A stretch of 64,000 bases of DNA from the NCBI GenBank assembly GCA_037893245.1, contig JBAIAA010000400.1, positions 248,001 to 312,000 of the forward strand, read 5' to 3'. The stretch is from Crossaster papposus (taxonomy: Eukaryota; Echinodermata; Asteroidea; Velatida; Solasteridae). The translations under genes were made by a program, and so were the position numbers. Below the pieces are notes generated by a model that saw nothing but the letters and a program-made list of their open reading frames with translations, was not told where the DNA came from and did no database searches. Shown in pieces: positions 44,985 through 56,481 of this stretch; position 1 is the first letter of the stretch, and each line of letters begins with the position of its first letter.

Positions 44985-45500
44985 ATATGGGGCTTCGAAT
45001 AATGACCTTTGACCTTTAAGGTCATATGTTGCGGTCAATTTGTATCCTACATTTATATCACAAGAATTTACATTTTTCTACTTCCAGTGTAATTATGACC
45101 ATTTTGACACCAAGATCATACAAGTACATGTTGTTGCCGAGATACAATTTATAGTGTTTTAGTCCAGGGTCAATGACCTTTGACCTCTGCTCCTAGAATA
45201 AATAATAACTCCCATACCCGCCACGTAAGTTAAAATTAGTCTCTTCGATTTGTTTGTGCTCATTTTTATTTAATGATAATTTTCCTGTTATATGACATTT
45301 TAGTAATAAAATAGTTTTTTGACCTTTGACCTCATTTTCGGAGGTCAGGATTTGGTCCCAAGGGTCAATAATTATTTGATGTCATCTTCTTTTGTAATTC
45401 TGTGCATTTTGACACCAAGATCATCTATATACCATATTTTGTTGCTGAAATATAATTTTTAGTGATTTAGGCAGGGATCAATGACCTTTGACCTCTAATA
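44985..45500 (+). repeat. Tandem ~155-bp repeat carrying DR1 nuclear-receptor sites
   Basis: TGACCTTTGACCT occurs at about 45001, 45173, 45320 and 45482. The reverse complement AGGTCAAAGGTCA is a perfect DR1. Between them, blocks with ATTTTGACACCAAGATCAT repeat at about 45105 and 45408. Confidence 0.75.
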
Positions 45501-45662
45501 AAAAAAGTTCCCCAACCCCTATCCCTCCTTTCTTTTTTTGGTAGTTGTCCATACCCATACCCACCAAAATCAGTTGAAATTAGCTTCTTTTAAATTTTTT
45601 CACAGATTGGCTCAATATACACACATGGCTAATTTAGGGTTACTATACTGAGGTTGAAATGT

Positions 45663-45703
45663 CCTTTTTCGATATCTGCAAATGGTGTATACTACCTTTA
45701 AAC
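45663..45703 (-). mobile_element. MITE family A, terminal fragment
   Basis: Only ATATCTGCAAATGGTGTATA and CTACCTTTAA are left, one terminus. Confidence 0.7.
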
Positions 45704-45786
45704 CAGCATCCCTAGGAGGGCAAGGAGAAAAATCATCACGATGACGTCATCTCGGGTCATGTGACGTCATATTAAAGGTGCAGTGT

Positions 45787-46173
45787 TTAAAGGTAGTATA
45801 CACCATTGGTAATTGCTTGAATTATCATGAATGGGTAGATTTGGGGGGTTGTATTTCATAGTAAATATCGTTTAACTGACTTTTCCGAAGTTTTACAATC
45901 ATGGATGCCCAGAAAAGCACGAAAAACAGCGTTTGTTTTCAACCGGGGTCGAGCAGTTATTCTTATGTTATCTTTGTTTTTTCGCTCTCGCCGGACGGCG
46001 AGAGCGAATTTTTCTTTATAAAATTCATTTTTTTTGAATAATTACAGGATATCCAGCGCAATCCTTTTGCGGAATGCCTAAAATCATTATTTACTTTCAA
46101 TTGAGTAAGGTATTTCTTAATAATTAAGTAGTAAATATTTTCGATTTCTGCAAATGGTGTATACTACCTTTAA
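45787..46173 (-). mobile_element. MITE family A, full copy (reverse)
   Basis: 387 bp between TTAA sites. The centre has CTCTCGCCGGACGGCGAGAG, the best-preserved hairpin of the family. Confidence 0.9.
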
Positions 46174-46306
46174 GAGTATAAGACTTTCTAAGGTCAAGGT
46201 TGGCAGAAGGCCTGCATCTGGGGTGACTCCAGTGCTTGTGCTTTGAACCAGTACATTTCATGAAAACAATTTCAGGTAATTACACATTATTTTTGTTTAA
46301 AGGTAG

Positions 46307-46683
46307 TTTACACCATTTGCAGATATCGAAAAATTTTACTACCGAATTATTAAGAAATATCTTACTTATTTAAAAGTAAATAATGATTGTAGGCATCCAG
46401 CAAAATAAGGCCCCTAGATATCCTGTAATTGTTCCAAAAAATTGAATTGTATAAACCAAAATTCATTCTCGCCGTCCGGCGAGCGCGAAAAAACAAAGAT
46501 AACATAAGAATAACTGCTCGACTCCGGTGGAAAACAAACGCTGTTTTTCATGCTTTTCTCGGCATCCATGAATGTAAAAATTCGGACAGGTCAGTCAAAC
46601 GATATTTACTATAAAATACAACCCCCCAAATCCACCCATTCCTGATAATTCAACAAATTACCAATGGTGTATACTACCTTTAA
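46307..46683 (+). mobile_element. MITE family A, full copy
   Basis: 377 bp between TTAA sites. Left end TTAAAGGTAGTTTACACCAT, right end ATGGTGTATACTACCTTTAA. Confidence 0.9.
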
Positions 46684-47009
46684 CAGATAACTACTTGTAT
46701 TTGTACATCAAACAGAAGTAAGGATTTGCACACGCCTCAACACCCAACAGAGATTTCTCTGCGGTACACCCACAACCACCCTGTTATCTGTGCTTAACGT
46801 CCGTCGATGTCAGTTTTTTTATAATAATCGATTAATCCGAAATTCAATATCGAGTATACTCGATATATCGATTATTTCCCGCTTGCAAGATGAAGCCTAA
46901 AAACGGCGCTCAATATACTGAAGCCCGACAGTTTAAAAGGGAAAATTTCATATACCGGTTTTCGGCTTGAACCTCCGCGCATCGTGTCGGTCTGAACAGT
47001 ACTCTATTT

Positions 47010-47076
47010 GCACTGCTGCTTTGTTCGGGCCCCAGAATCTATACTTGAGTTTTAGATATGGGGAGATTCAAGAGAA
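47010..47076. repeat. Inverted repeat, left arm (partner 49184-49248)
   Basis: CTATTTGCACTGCTGCTTTG, GGGCCCCAGAATCTATACTT and GATATGGGGAGATT are found in reverse complement at 49184-49248, 2.1 kb away. The pair brackets the TACACTG element and the minisatellite. Confidence 0.8.
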
Positions 47077-47116
47077 GAAATCGGAGCCCGAACAAACCGA
47101 CGTAGGGAGGCAAGGC

Positions 47117-48152
47117 GGTACACTGCAAAATAAAATTGTATAACTTCACAGTTGTATTTCTGTTGAAAATGTCAATATATAACAGTAGATATTACTGTTG
47201 GGATTTCTTTGCGTATAAACAAAACTGGTACTGTCTCTGTACATTTTTCTGAATTTCTCTGTTTGGTTACAGAATGTTCGCTGTTAAATTAAAGTTTTGT
47301 ACTGGAACAAGAAACATCATCTTTGAACAAGCTTTTTCTTCCGTTATGTTAAGACACATCAACATTACTGTTTTATAACAACACAATTTGCTGTAAATAT
47401 ACAGCAACGACAACGAAGTATTTATTTACAGAGAATCTACTGTTCTCCAACACGAATCTCACCACGCAGCAACTAACCAACCAGAAGTGAGGAAACTAGT
47501 GTTCACAAAAGTCATGCTAAACCGTGTTGTTATACCACAAAACACACTTTTTTGACCACTTTGTGTAATTATTAAAGCAATTCACTGATACAATTTTGAA
47601 TTTTAGCAAATAAAGCTGAAGAATTGCATCCCATCTCCTTCCGCATTGAAATATTAAAATTATTCATTTGAAAGCGTGACTTCATCATTGCGGGGAAAGC
47701 TGAATATAAGAATATAAAAGTAACTCACGACCGTGGTTAAAGTGTTTAGTAGGTTATTGTAGCATTTGTACTATATATCTGTATACGTAATACGTGTAGT
47801 ATTGTGTAATGTGTAATAAATAGTTACTTATAATAGGTCTGGTTCCCATTCCCACTTCATTCATCGATGTAAATTGCCGCAATACGCGTAACAGAAAACT
47901 GTACTTCAACAGGAGCGTTTGTTTTTGGATAAAACTTGCTGTTATATTAACAAAACAACAACGGGTTAATCACTGTTGCAAAACAGGGGAATCACTGTAG
48001 GTGTACAGTACCCAATACAGTAGAAACTCTGGTAATAAACAGAGATAAAACAACAGTAGAATGTACTGTAACAAAAACAGTAACTTCTGTAATGCCAATT
48101 GACAATAGAATGTACTGTTAATTAACAGATATTTTTTTTTTTGAACAGTGTA
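47117..48152. mobile_element. TACACTG-ended element with ACAGTA subterminal repeats
   Basis: The left end TACACTGCAAAATAAAATTG and the right end, read in reverse, TACACTGTTCAAAAAAAAA form imperfect inverted repeats. Inside, ACAGTA/TACTGT is repeated many times near both ends, as in subterminal transposase-binding arrays. No ORF of note over 1.04 kb. Confidence 0.55.
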
Positions 48153-48302
48153 GGGTGGTGAAAGAGGGGGGAACAAAAAAAAACAAAAACAAAAGTGTAA
48201 GTAACAGCTGCTGTCCACTCGAGTCTGGGCCCAGATTTATAGAAGTACACATAATGTTTTACTTGTACCTACCGTACCGGCTTCACCTCACCGTTCATCC
48301 TT

Positions 48303-48369
48303 GCCTCAACCGGACTTAGCACTGACAGTATCTAATCTTGCGCCCTCACGCGCCGCAGTGCAAATAGTA
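48303..48369 (+). repeat. 67-bp repeat, partner of 62228-62293
   Basis: Shares CACTGACAGTATCTAATCTT and GCGCCCTCACGCGCCGCAGT with 62228-62293, nearly identical. Confidence 0.75.
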
Positions 48370-48773
48370 CTCTAATAACTCTCGGCTTTTGATGCCTCGG
48401 CGGTATGTAGGGCTATCCGCCCTCTGCCCACCTACAGTGTCAAACTGCAACGCGCTACTCGCAAATGTAGGATATTCTAACTCTGGTGCTGGTCCTTCAG
48501 AACCTGCCTCCGCCGATCTGGTTAGCATCGATAGTCTGAATGGCTACGCGCGCCCCTGTCTACATGGGGTGACTTTCAAATACAAGTTGGTTTTCATTGC
48601 ACGCATTTCCACCGCGTCTGTCGAATAATACGCTATAGCATTTACGGCAAACGCCATCAGATAGGCGTATAGTTCCCGGCTTTACCGGTTGGATCGCGTT
48701 GTGCGTGTGGCGTCGTGCGAGTGGTGTTGTGCGGACGGCGTCATGTAGGCGGCGTCGTGCGTGTGACGCGTTG

Positions 48774-49024
48774 CGACGCGGTACGGGCGACGCGGTACGG
48801 GCGACGCGGTACGGGCGACGCGGTACGGGCGACGCGGTACGGGCGACGCGGTACGGGCGACGCGGTACGGGCGACGCGGTATGGGCGACGCGGTATGGGC
48901 GACGCGGTATGGGCGACGCGGTACGGGCGACGCGGTACGGGCGACGCGGTACGGGCGACGCGGTACGGGCGACGCGGTACGGGCGACGCGGTACGGGCGA
49001 CGCGGTACGGGCGACGCGGTACGG
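48774..49024 (+). repeat. 14-bp minisatellite, about 18 copies
   Basis: Unit GCGACGCGGTACGG. A run of three copies near 48880-48910 has TATGGG instead of TACGGG. Because 14 is not a multiple of 3, all frames stay open and give spurious repeat proteins on both strands. Confidence 0.95.
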
Positions 49025-49127
49025 GTGAGGTACGGGTGAGGTACGGGTGAGGTACGGGTGAGGTACGGGTGAGGTACGGGTGAGGTACGGGTGAGGTACG
49101 GGTGAGGTATGGGTGAGGTATGGGTGG
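49025..49127 (+). repeat. 11-bp minisatellite, about 9 copies
   Basis: Unit GTGAGGTACGG, directly continuous with the 14-bp array. The two share GGTACGG, so the shorter unit may derive from the longer by losing part of GCGACGC. Confidence 0.95.
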
Positions 49128-49183
49128 TATTTGGGGCGAGATATTGTGGGAATGGGTGAGGCTTCGTGGTCCCGGTTCGGAGC

Positions 49184-49248
49184 GAAGAATCTCCCCATAT
49201 CTAAAACTCAAGTATAGATTCTGGGGCCCGAACAAAGCAGCAGTGCAA
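49184..49248. repeat. Inverted repeat, right arm (partner 47010-47076)
   Basis: AATCTCCCCATATC, AAGTATAGATTCTGGGGCCC and CAAAGCAGCAGTGCAAATAG mirror the left arm. Confidence 0.8.
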
Positions 49249-49252
49249 ATAG

Positions 49253-50310
49253 GGCGCGGAATACTACCTAATGAGCGACAGTTCGAACCATCCGGCGCAA
49301 TTGCGACCTTAGATATCTTAAACGTACGTTTTCCATGCTCCGCGGTGCCAAGGAGCGTCGATGACGGGTATATTATTATGGGGTCTCGTGTCGTCACTCC
49401 TCGCTTAGAACTTCGCCCTCGCTTTCGGGAACATCTCGATAGACTTGCAGACGCCAAACGAGCACGGGAAGAAAAATAGCGCGGAACTGGGAAATGCGTC
49501 CTGAATGAACCTACAAGACCGCCCCCTACCTTTAACGCTGTTCATTTAGTTAATGAATTAATTTTGCAGATGAGCTTCACAAGTCCGCAAATATGCGCAG
49601 GACAACAACAAACAGAAGTGCTGCGTGTGGGACTTTTCTCGACGCCGAATTGCATGCATAAAGCGCCCCGTTTCCTCAAATTTCCCCCTGTGGGTCAAAG
49701 CCTAGCGCAACTGTGTACAGTTAATATCTATTTTATTGTAATTATTGCCATTACCACTTTACTCAGGCATTTTTTCACACACAAACAGATAACAATACAA
49801 AGAAAAGGTTGTTTCATTCTGAGGACTGAAGACCATGAGACGTTAATTTACTACAGGGATACAGGGCTACTGGCCCCTGAATGTCCATGCATGTTCGATT
49901 GGATTCATCTATGCGTTGGAAACGGGCAGTGTTGCAGAACGGCTGCACCGATGGACCGTTGCAGACCAGTCGACACGCAATTTTCGCCAAGTTCAGCGGC
50001 GACCGTGGACGGAAACAACAACATAGCTTTTCACCATCGAAATGGTTCTTAGGGTCTGTAAAGAAAAATAAGACTTCGATCAATCATTAAACGTCATTTA
50101 GGAAACAGAAAGGAAAAACAAAAGAACATTTCGATTAAAAACAATTTAGGCCAATCTGGTTATTATGGCAACTACTTCACGTGCCGCTATTCCTTTTTTA
50201 TAATTCTTTTGAGGTCTTTAGGCAAAAGTTCCGATCCCAAAATAAGACTTTTAAGAAGTGGAGTAAAGATGACCACAAAATAAAAAATAGACAAGGATTG
50301 GCCGAAACTT
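49253..50310. other. Unassigned stretch
   Basis: A 162-codon plus-strand frame (49564-50052) and an 89-codon minus frame overlap. Neither shows a recognisable domain. Confidence 0.35.
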
Positions 50311-51238
50311 GTTTATGTCACTCATGCAGAGGCCCGTCCTCTGAACTTAATTAGTTACATTCAAATGTAACCCGCAGGGCCTATCCACTGCGGAACTTCT
50401 ATTGCCTCTCACGCAGAGGCCCATCCTCTGATCTTAATCGGTTAAATTTAAATTTTAACACGCGGGGCCCGTCCACAGCGGAACTGCCCATACTGTGATC
50501 TTAATCAGATACTTTGAAATTTAACACGCAGGGCCTATCCACTGCGGAACTTCTATTTGCCTCAAATGCAGAGGCCAGTCCTCTGATCTTAACGCTAACC
50601 CTACCTAATGCTGCTTTTGACCAGCAGTAAAAAGTAGTATGCAGAACTCTCACCTACCTGTGTACAATGCCTATAGTAATTTTTAGTATTTGGTACATGT
50701 ATATGGGCGGCCAAAAGGGCCAAAATCAAAAATATGTTCACAAAGGACAAAACAATAGACAAAGAACAAAATGGCAAGAGGACAAATTTACAAAAGGACA
50801 AAATTCAAATCAAAAAAGGACAAAGCTGCAAGAGGACAAATTTGCAAAAATACAAACTTCAAATCAAACAAAGGACAAAACGGGAAGAGGACAACATTAC
50901 AGAAATACATAGTAAAAAGCAAACAAAGGACAAATCGACAAAAGGACAAAGTTACAAACAGACAAAGTCAAAATCAAAGGACAAACGGCAAAAAGACATT
51001 CAAACAGGTAAAAAAGAACGTCCACATATACACGCAAAGGACGTTTTCACAAAAGGACGTCCATATACACGCAAAGGACGTTTTCACAAAAGGACGTCCA
51101 TATACACGCAAAGGACGTTTTCACAAAAGGACGTCCTCATACACGCAAAGGACGTTTTCACGAAAGGACGTCCATATACACGCAAAGGACGTTTTCACAA
51201 AAGGACGTCTATATACACGCAAAGGACGTTTTCACGAA

Positions 51239-53290
51239 TAGTCCAGGCAAAATACATAATTTTGTTTTGTTGACCTCAAACAAATTGCAACAAATTGTTT
51301 TTCACCACAGTGCACTTCTATAAGGTCCTTAGAATTATTACATACTGCTGTGTAATATGTTTATTCCCATATTTGGGTATATATATATTTTTTTTTTTTG
51401 AAAAGTTTATTTTTGCGATTATACTTTAACATCCTTACTTCAATAACATTTTCTAAAGCATGTAAGTGACTAAATAATTATGAAAATATAGTAATGGTCC
51501 AAAATGACTACAATTATACCCTATCATTTGCACGCATTTACCGTGTCCCCAGATATCATCAAGTAGTCAGTATTGACGTGCTTTAAATTCACCAAGTTGC
51601 TTATACTGGCACAGTTATCCTATTAAAACCTTATGGAAAATCATATGAACAATGATACAATTGTGATATTTAGCCATGCAGCAAACAAAAACTCAGGAAA
51701 AATGATGTGTCCCTAAATTGGGCTAACAAGTAGGTGAAGGGTTGCCTAAGGTAAGAGACGTGAACAAGTTCAAGGAAACCCCCAAAATTGAAGATTTATG
51801 TTGCTAACAATAATCCTATCTACGTTAAAATGTATTTTGGGGATTTCCTTGAACTTTTTCAAGTCTTCCATGTTAGGCAACCCTTTAACTACTTTTTAGC
51901 CCAATTTATAGACACACCATTTCCCCCCAGTTTTTGTTTGCTGGGCTAAATATCACATTGTTATCATTGTTCCTATGATTTTTCATAAGGTTTTTATATG
52001 ATAACTGTGCCAGTAAGCAACTTGGTGAATTTGAAGCTCACCAATACTGACTACTTGATGATATCTGGAGACAGTGTAATGTGCGCACATTTATAGGGTC
52101 AAAAAGTTGTCATTTTGGATAATTACTATGTTCTCATAATTATTCAGTCACTTATATGCTTTAGCAAATGTTATTGAAGTAAGGATATGTAAGTAGAATC
52201 ACTAAAATAATCTTTTCAAAAAATAAAAATAAAATATATACCCAAATATGGGAATAAACATATTACATGGCAGGGATTAACGATTTATGCAAAATAGACA
52301 TATTTCCACCACTTGGATTTTTGTAGATTTTTAGTAGGCCTATAATAATAATAATAATAATAAGATTTGTAATGCGCACATATCCACCCTGCTGGGTGTT
52401 CAAGGCGCAGAGACCCTAAAAAACAAACAAAGTAATATTTAACTTGAAAGAAACAATAACAAATGAGAGGAACAAATAAATTAGTTCTTGAAAACCTGAG
52501 ACATGAGATAAGTTTTGAGAAGTGATTTGAATTTTGTTGTACACAGACAAGATCTAAGATTAAGCGGTAAAGAGTTCCAGATGTGTGGTGCAGCTGCAGA
52601 AAAACGTCTGTCGCCCCACGAGTGTCGTGACTTGGATTCCTTGAGGAGAAGCATGTTGCTGGATCGTAGGTTCCTTGATGGAGTGTAAACTTGAAGAAGT
52701 TCTGAGATGTAATGGGGAGCCTTGCCATTGAGTGCTTTGTGGACAATTAGCATAAGCTTGAAGATTATTCGTTGAGAGACAGGGAGCCAATGAAGTTGTT
52801 CAAGGATGGGGGTGATGGAACAGGATTTTTTTGAGAGTGTAACCATGCGGGCTGCGGTGTTTTGGAGGCGTTGGAGACGAGCAATCTGGTTATGCGGAAG
52901 ACCATAGAAAAGGGCATTGCCGTTGTCAAGGCGAGAAGTGACAAATGCATGAATTACTTTTTCTGTAGCGCTCTTGTCCAAAAACTTGCGTATTTTACCG
53001 ATGTTCCTGATGTGAAATGTTGAGAGACGAATGACGTTGTTGATGTGTGGTTGAAGTGTCATTGACGAATCAAAAATAACACCCAAGTTCCGAGCCTGCA
53101 ACGAGGGAGCTATCTGAGCATCACCGATGGAAATGTATGGCACTGAAACTTTTGATAATTGTTGACGTGATCCAAATAAAAGGAACTCTGTGAACTATGT
53201 AATTCTAGGGACCTTATAGAAGTGCACTGTGGTGAAAAACAATTTGTTGCAATTTGTTTGAGGTCAAAACTTATTTTTCCTGGACTAGAA
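51239..53290. mobile_element. Palindromic TAGTCCAGG element, copy 2, inserted in the foldback left arm
   Basis: Starts TAGTCCAGGCAAAATAC and ends TTATTTTTCCTGGACTA. The left arm (51239-51810) and right arm (51830-52332 plus 53190-53290) are reverse complements over about 590 bp. GAA flanks both sides. 37-bp foldback units (CACGCAAA...GGACGTTTTCAC) resume right after it at 53300-53335. Confidence 0.85.
52333..53186 (-). pseudogene. CR1/L2-type LINE 3' end with RT C-terminal ORF, 5'-truncated
   Basis: The minus-strand frame 52481-53143 is open for 220 codons: ISIGDAQIAPSLQARNLGV, AFVTSRLDNGNALFYGLP, LQRLQNTAARMVT, LHWLPVSQRIIFK, then WNSLPLNLRS and FKSLLKTYLMSQVF, stop. This is the thumb and C-terminal part of a CR1/L2/Jockey-type RT. 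The 3' UTR carries GGGTGGATATGTGCGCATTA and ends in (ATT)n. Fingers and palm are missing. The intact arm at 38450-38480 shows the empty site. The same family is at 62462. Confidence 0.88.
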
Positions 53291-53339
53291 AGGACTAATA
53301 TACACACACGCAAACTAAGGACGTTTTCACAAAAGGGCA

Positions 53340-54362
53340 ATCTTTTTTTTTACTTAACTAATGTCCAACGCTGGGGGCGCTTCTTCCGATGTCCACTTCT
53401 GAAGTAAAAAATCATTGATCTCCATAGACTGGATAGGACACCGCATATCTGTTTGTGTACGAACGCGTGATCTGAAACAATGGCGGTGCGCTTTCTGCAG
53501 TAGGGTAAACGCGGCATGTGTATTCACTCTGGAAACTAGTCGAGTAGTTATTGAGTTTATCGGATTTTTATTCATATGGGGGTATGAAGAATTTAAGCGC
53601 TCTGCCAATAAAATCATTAAAAAACATTAGATTAACTAACGAATAACGATAGGGATTCATCTTTTTCACACTTTCTTGATATGTAGGCCTACTATTTTTT
53701 CCTACGTAATGTACAGCCTACATTTTTGAATGAATATCATTTTCCTTAGGCCCTTCAGTGAAATTGATTTCCAGTATATTGCTCTTTCATTTTATCACCC
53801 CTGTAGGCCATATAATAGTTCAGTTGGAGACAGACACAGAGTGAATTTATATGGTCGTATTGAATTTTTAAAATTACATGAAACACTCATAGGGCCTATA
53901 ACCAAGAAAGAACTAAATTGAACCTCACAACAAAAAATATATTTGTATTTTAAATGCAAAACAAATTTATTACGAAAAAAACTTAAAAACAAGTACTTTT
54001 TTGTATTCGTGTTGCTCTCCTTATCCTACCAACTTATATCACATTATATCACATTTCTATATATAAGAAAATGAATGTGAATAAGTATAACTTCCGATAC
54101 ACATGAGTCAAAAAGAAATTATTTCTGAAAATATTTTCAAAAGAAACATGAAAGTGCATCTATCGTTGGTCCACATAAAAAAAAATGACACCATTTAAAA
54201 ACCTAATTTCAAATTACTTTCAAACTGTGGACAGCTGCAAAAAAAGTACGGTGGTACAGTATAACGCAGTAAGTACGATCTAGCGAACCGCGCCGTCCGA
54301 TCCAGCGCACAGCGGACGTCTGAAGAAGAGCCCCCAGCGTTCGACAATAGTTAAGTAAAGAA
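53340..54362. other. Core of the foldback element, no gene
   Basis: Unique sequence, AT-rich after 53600. No transposase-like frame was seen. Confidence 0.45.
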
Positions 54363-55516
54363 AAGTTTGTCCTTTTGTGAAAACGTCCTTTTGTGAAAAC
54401 GTCCTTTGCGTGTGTGGACGTCCTTTTGTGAAAACGTCCTTTGCGTGTGTTAATGGACGTCCTTTCGTGAAAACGTCCTTTGCGTGTGTGTATGGACGTC
54501 CTTTCGTGAAGCGTGTGTATGGACGTCCTTTCGTGAAAACGTCCTTTTGACATGTTTGAATGTCTTTTGGCCGTTTGTTCTTTGTTTGATTTTGACTTTG
54601 TCTTTTTGTAACTTTGTCCTTTTGTCGATTTGTCTTTTGTTTGCTTGTTATTCAAGTATTTCTGTAATGTTGTCCTCTTCCCGTTTTGTCCTTTGTTTGA
54701 TTTGGAGTTTGTATTTTTGTAAATTTGTCCTCTTGCAGCTTTGTCCTTTGTTTGATTTGAATTTTGTCCTTCTGTAAATTTGTCCTCTTGCCATTTTGTT
54801 CTTTGTCTATTGTTTTGTCTTTTGTGAACATATTTTTGATTTTGGCCCTTTTGGCCGCCCATACATGTACACCCCTAATTGCACTCCTACTATGGGTCCC
54901 TAGCCTGGCCCTAGGCCCTCTGCTTGCTGAGTGTTCATGGCCCATGTATACTGCCTGCATGGAGTGTTCTAACCTCTACAGCAAAGATTGTCACATGGGA
55001 CATGGCAATGGGTCAAGGCTGAACTACTGCATTTTTTGCCAGGTAAGAATTACTGACCTGTATAACCACTAGTATTTTGTGGTTGGCAGTATCTGTAATT
55101 TGACAGTACACACCCAATCATACTAAGTCGTGATATTCTGTAGTAGTAGTACTCAGTTCTTTAGCAGGCCCAGAGTAAAGCCTAGGGGGCCGGTTAGGGT
55201 TAATCAGTTAAATTCAAATTTAACACGCAGGGCCTATCCACTGCGGAACTTCCATTTTATCTCAAATAGTACGGAGGCCCGTCCTCTGATCATATCAGTT
55301 AAATTCAAAATTTAACACGCAGTGCGTATCCACTGCGGTACTTCTATTTGTCTCAAATGCACTGAGGCCCGTCCTCTGATCTTAATCAGTTAAATTCAAA
55401 ATTCAGTTAAATTCAAAATTTAACACGCAACGCAAGGCATATCAACTGCGAGACAAATTTTGTCTCCCATGTCCCTACATGTACATGAGAATAATTTCAG
55501 AATAATTAATTAATTT

Positions 55517-55896
55517 GTGGAGTGTCGTGGCCGAGCGGTTAAGAGCTTGGTTTTCTGTTCCGCAGAGCGTGAGTTCGAGTCTCGGTGTGGACACGTGTGT
55601 CCTTAAGCAAGGCAATTAAACCACTATTGCTTCGTCCTTCGGATGGGACGTAAAGTTGTAGGTCCCGTGTGTTGTATAATTTATATGTATAATTTATAAT
55701 GTGTGTATATATCTTTCCCATGATAACATTATAAAATTGTATAATGCACGTAAAAGAACCCAGAACACTTATCGCTAAGAGAAGGGGTTTGCCCCAGTGT
55801 TCCTGGCTGACACAGCCTCTGTCTACGGGTTTCTTCAGGCTTACGAGCTACAGTGCCTTGAGCACTTTTGAAGGATCCTTGGTTTCATTACCAGAA

Positions 55897-55927
<31 letters not shown>
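55517..55927 (+). mobile_element. tRNA-derived SINE, full-length copy
   Basis: The head GTCGTGGCCGAGCGGTTAAG contains a pol III A box (TGGCCGAGCGG), and GAGTTCGAGTCTC 45 bases later is a B box. The long gap between them and the GGCCGAG-GGTTAAG form suggest a Leu/Ser-type (class II) tRNA ancestor. The body follows with CTTAAGCAAGGCA and GTTCCTGGCTGACACAGCC, and an (AAT)n tail. Other pieces: 17796, 19745, 37840, 39167. Confidence 0.85.
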
Positions 55928-56094
55928 GTTACATTCAAATTTAACACGCGTGGCCTATCTATTGCGGAACTTCTTTTGTCTCTCATGTAGAGGCCCGTCC
56001 TCTGATCTTAATCCGATACACGGTCGAATTTAACACACAAGTCCTATCCACTGCGGAACTACTTTTGTCTCATGCAGAGGCCCGTCCTCTGATC

Positions 56095-56481
56095 TTAAAG
56101 GTAGGATACACCATTTGCAGATATCGAAAATATTTACTACCGAATTATTAAAAAATATCTTACTTATTTCAAAGTAAATAACGATTCTAGGCATTCAGCA
56201 AAAGAATTACGCTAGATATTCTGTAATTATTTCAACAAATTGGATTTTATAGAGAAAAATTCGCGATCGCCGGACGGCGATCGCGAAAAAACAAAGATAA
56301 CATAAGAATAACTGCTCGACCTTGGTTGAAAACAAACGCTGTTTTTCGTGCTTTTCTCGGCATCCATGATTGTAAAACTTTGGAAAAGTTAGTTAAACGA
56401 TATTTACTATGAAATACAAGCCCCTAAATCCACCCATTCATGATAATTCAAGCAATTACCAATGGTGTATCCTACCTTTAA
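56095..56481 (+). mobile_element. MITE family A, full copy in the satellite
   Basis: 387 bp. The satellite text GATCTTAATCAG is split at its TTAA, which is present on both sides. Confidence 0.9.

Larger units (their letters stand above)
50697..54873. mobile_element. Foldback element with long modular inverted arms
   Basis: The left arm (50697-51238) starts GTACATGTATATGGGCGGCC and the right arm (54363-54873) ends GGCCGCCCATACATGTAC. Outer parts are built on AAAGGACAAA-type units of about 30 bp. Inner parts are 37-bp units with AAAGGACGTTTTCAC and AAAAGGACGTCCATATACAC, six in the left arm. Long, internally repetitive arms are the definition of foldback (FB-type) transposons. The core (53290-54360) shows no transposase. 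Confidence 0.85.
50593..55205. mobile_element. Telomere-motif MITE, copy 2, split by a foldback element
   Basis: The left part (50593-50696) begins CGCTAACCCTACCTAATGCT and the right part (54874-55205) ends GGCCGGTTAGGGTTAA. Both match 330-672. The satellite site GATCTTAATCAG is split as GATCTTAA...TTAATCAG, showing TTAA duplication. Confidence 0.75.

Noticed and set aside
43701..46614. Two 61-codon ORFs with nearly the same protein
   Set aside because: Both are read from family A MITE copies in a chance frame.
44242..46683. CRISPR-like spaced repeats
   Set aside because: Repeats are transposon termini in both orientations with irregular spacing, in a eukaryotic context.
48560..49457. Long frames on both strands (up to 238 codons) with RVARTASPVPRRPY-type repeats
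   Set aside because: They are translations of the 14-bp and 11-bp minisatellites, which are open in every frame.
49564..50052. 162-codon ORF with Cys-rich end
   Set aside because: No recognisable domain, overlapping frame on the other strand, no splice or polyadenylation context. Kept as unassigned only.
50734..54960. Lysine/threonine-rich repeat ORFs (KGQNSNQ, RKGRFHKRTS types) of up to 217 codons
   Set aside because: They follow the modular arms of the foldback element and are open only because of the repeat.
55517..55600. A functional tRNA gene
   Set aside because: A and B boxes are present but the acceptor and anticodon arms do not fold, and the sequence continues into a SINE body.
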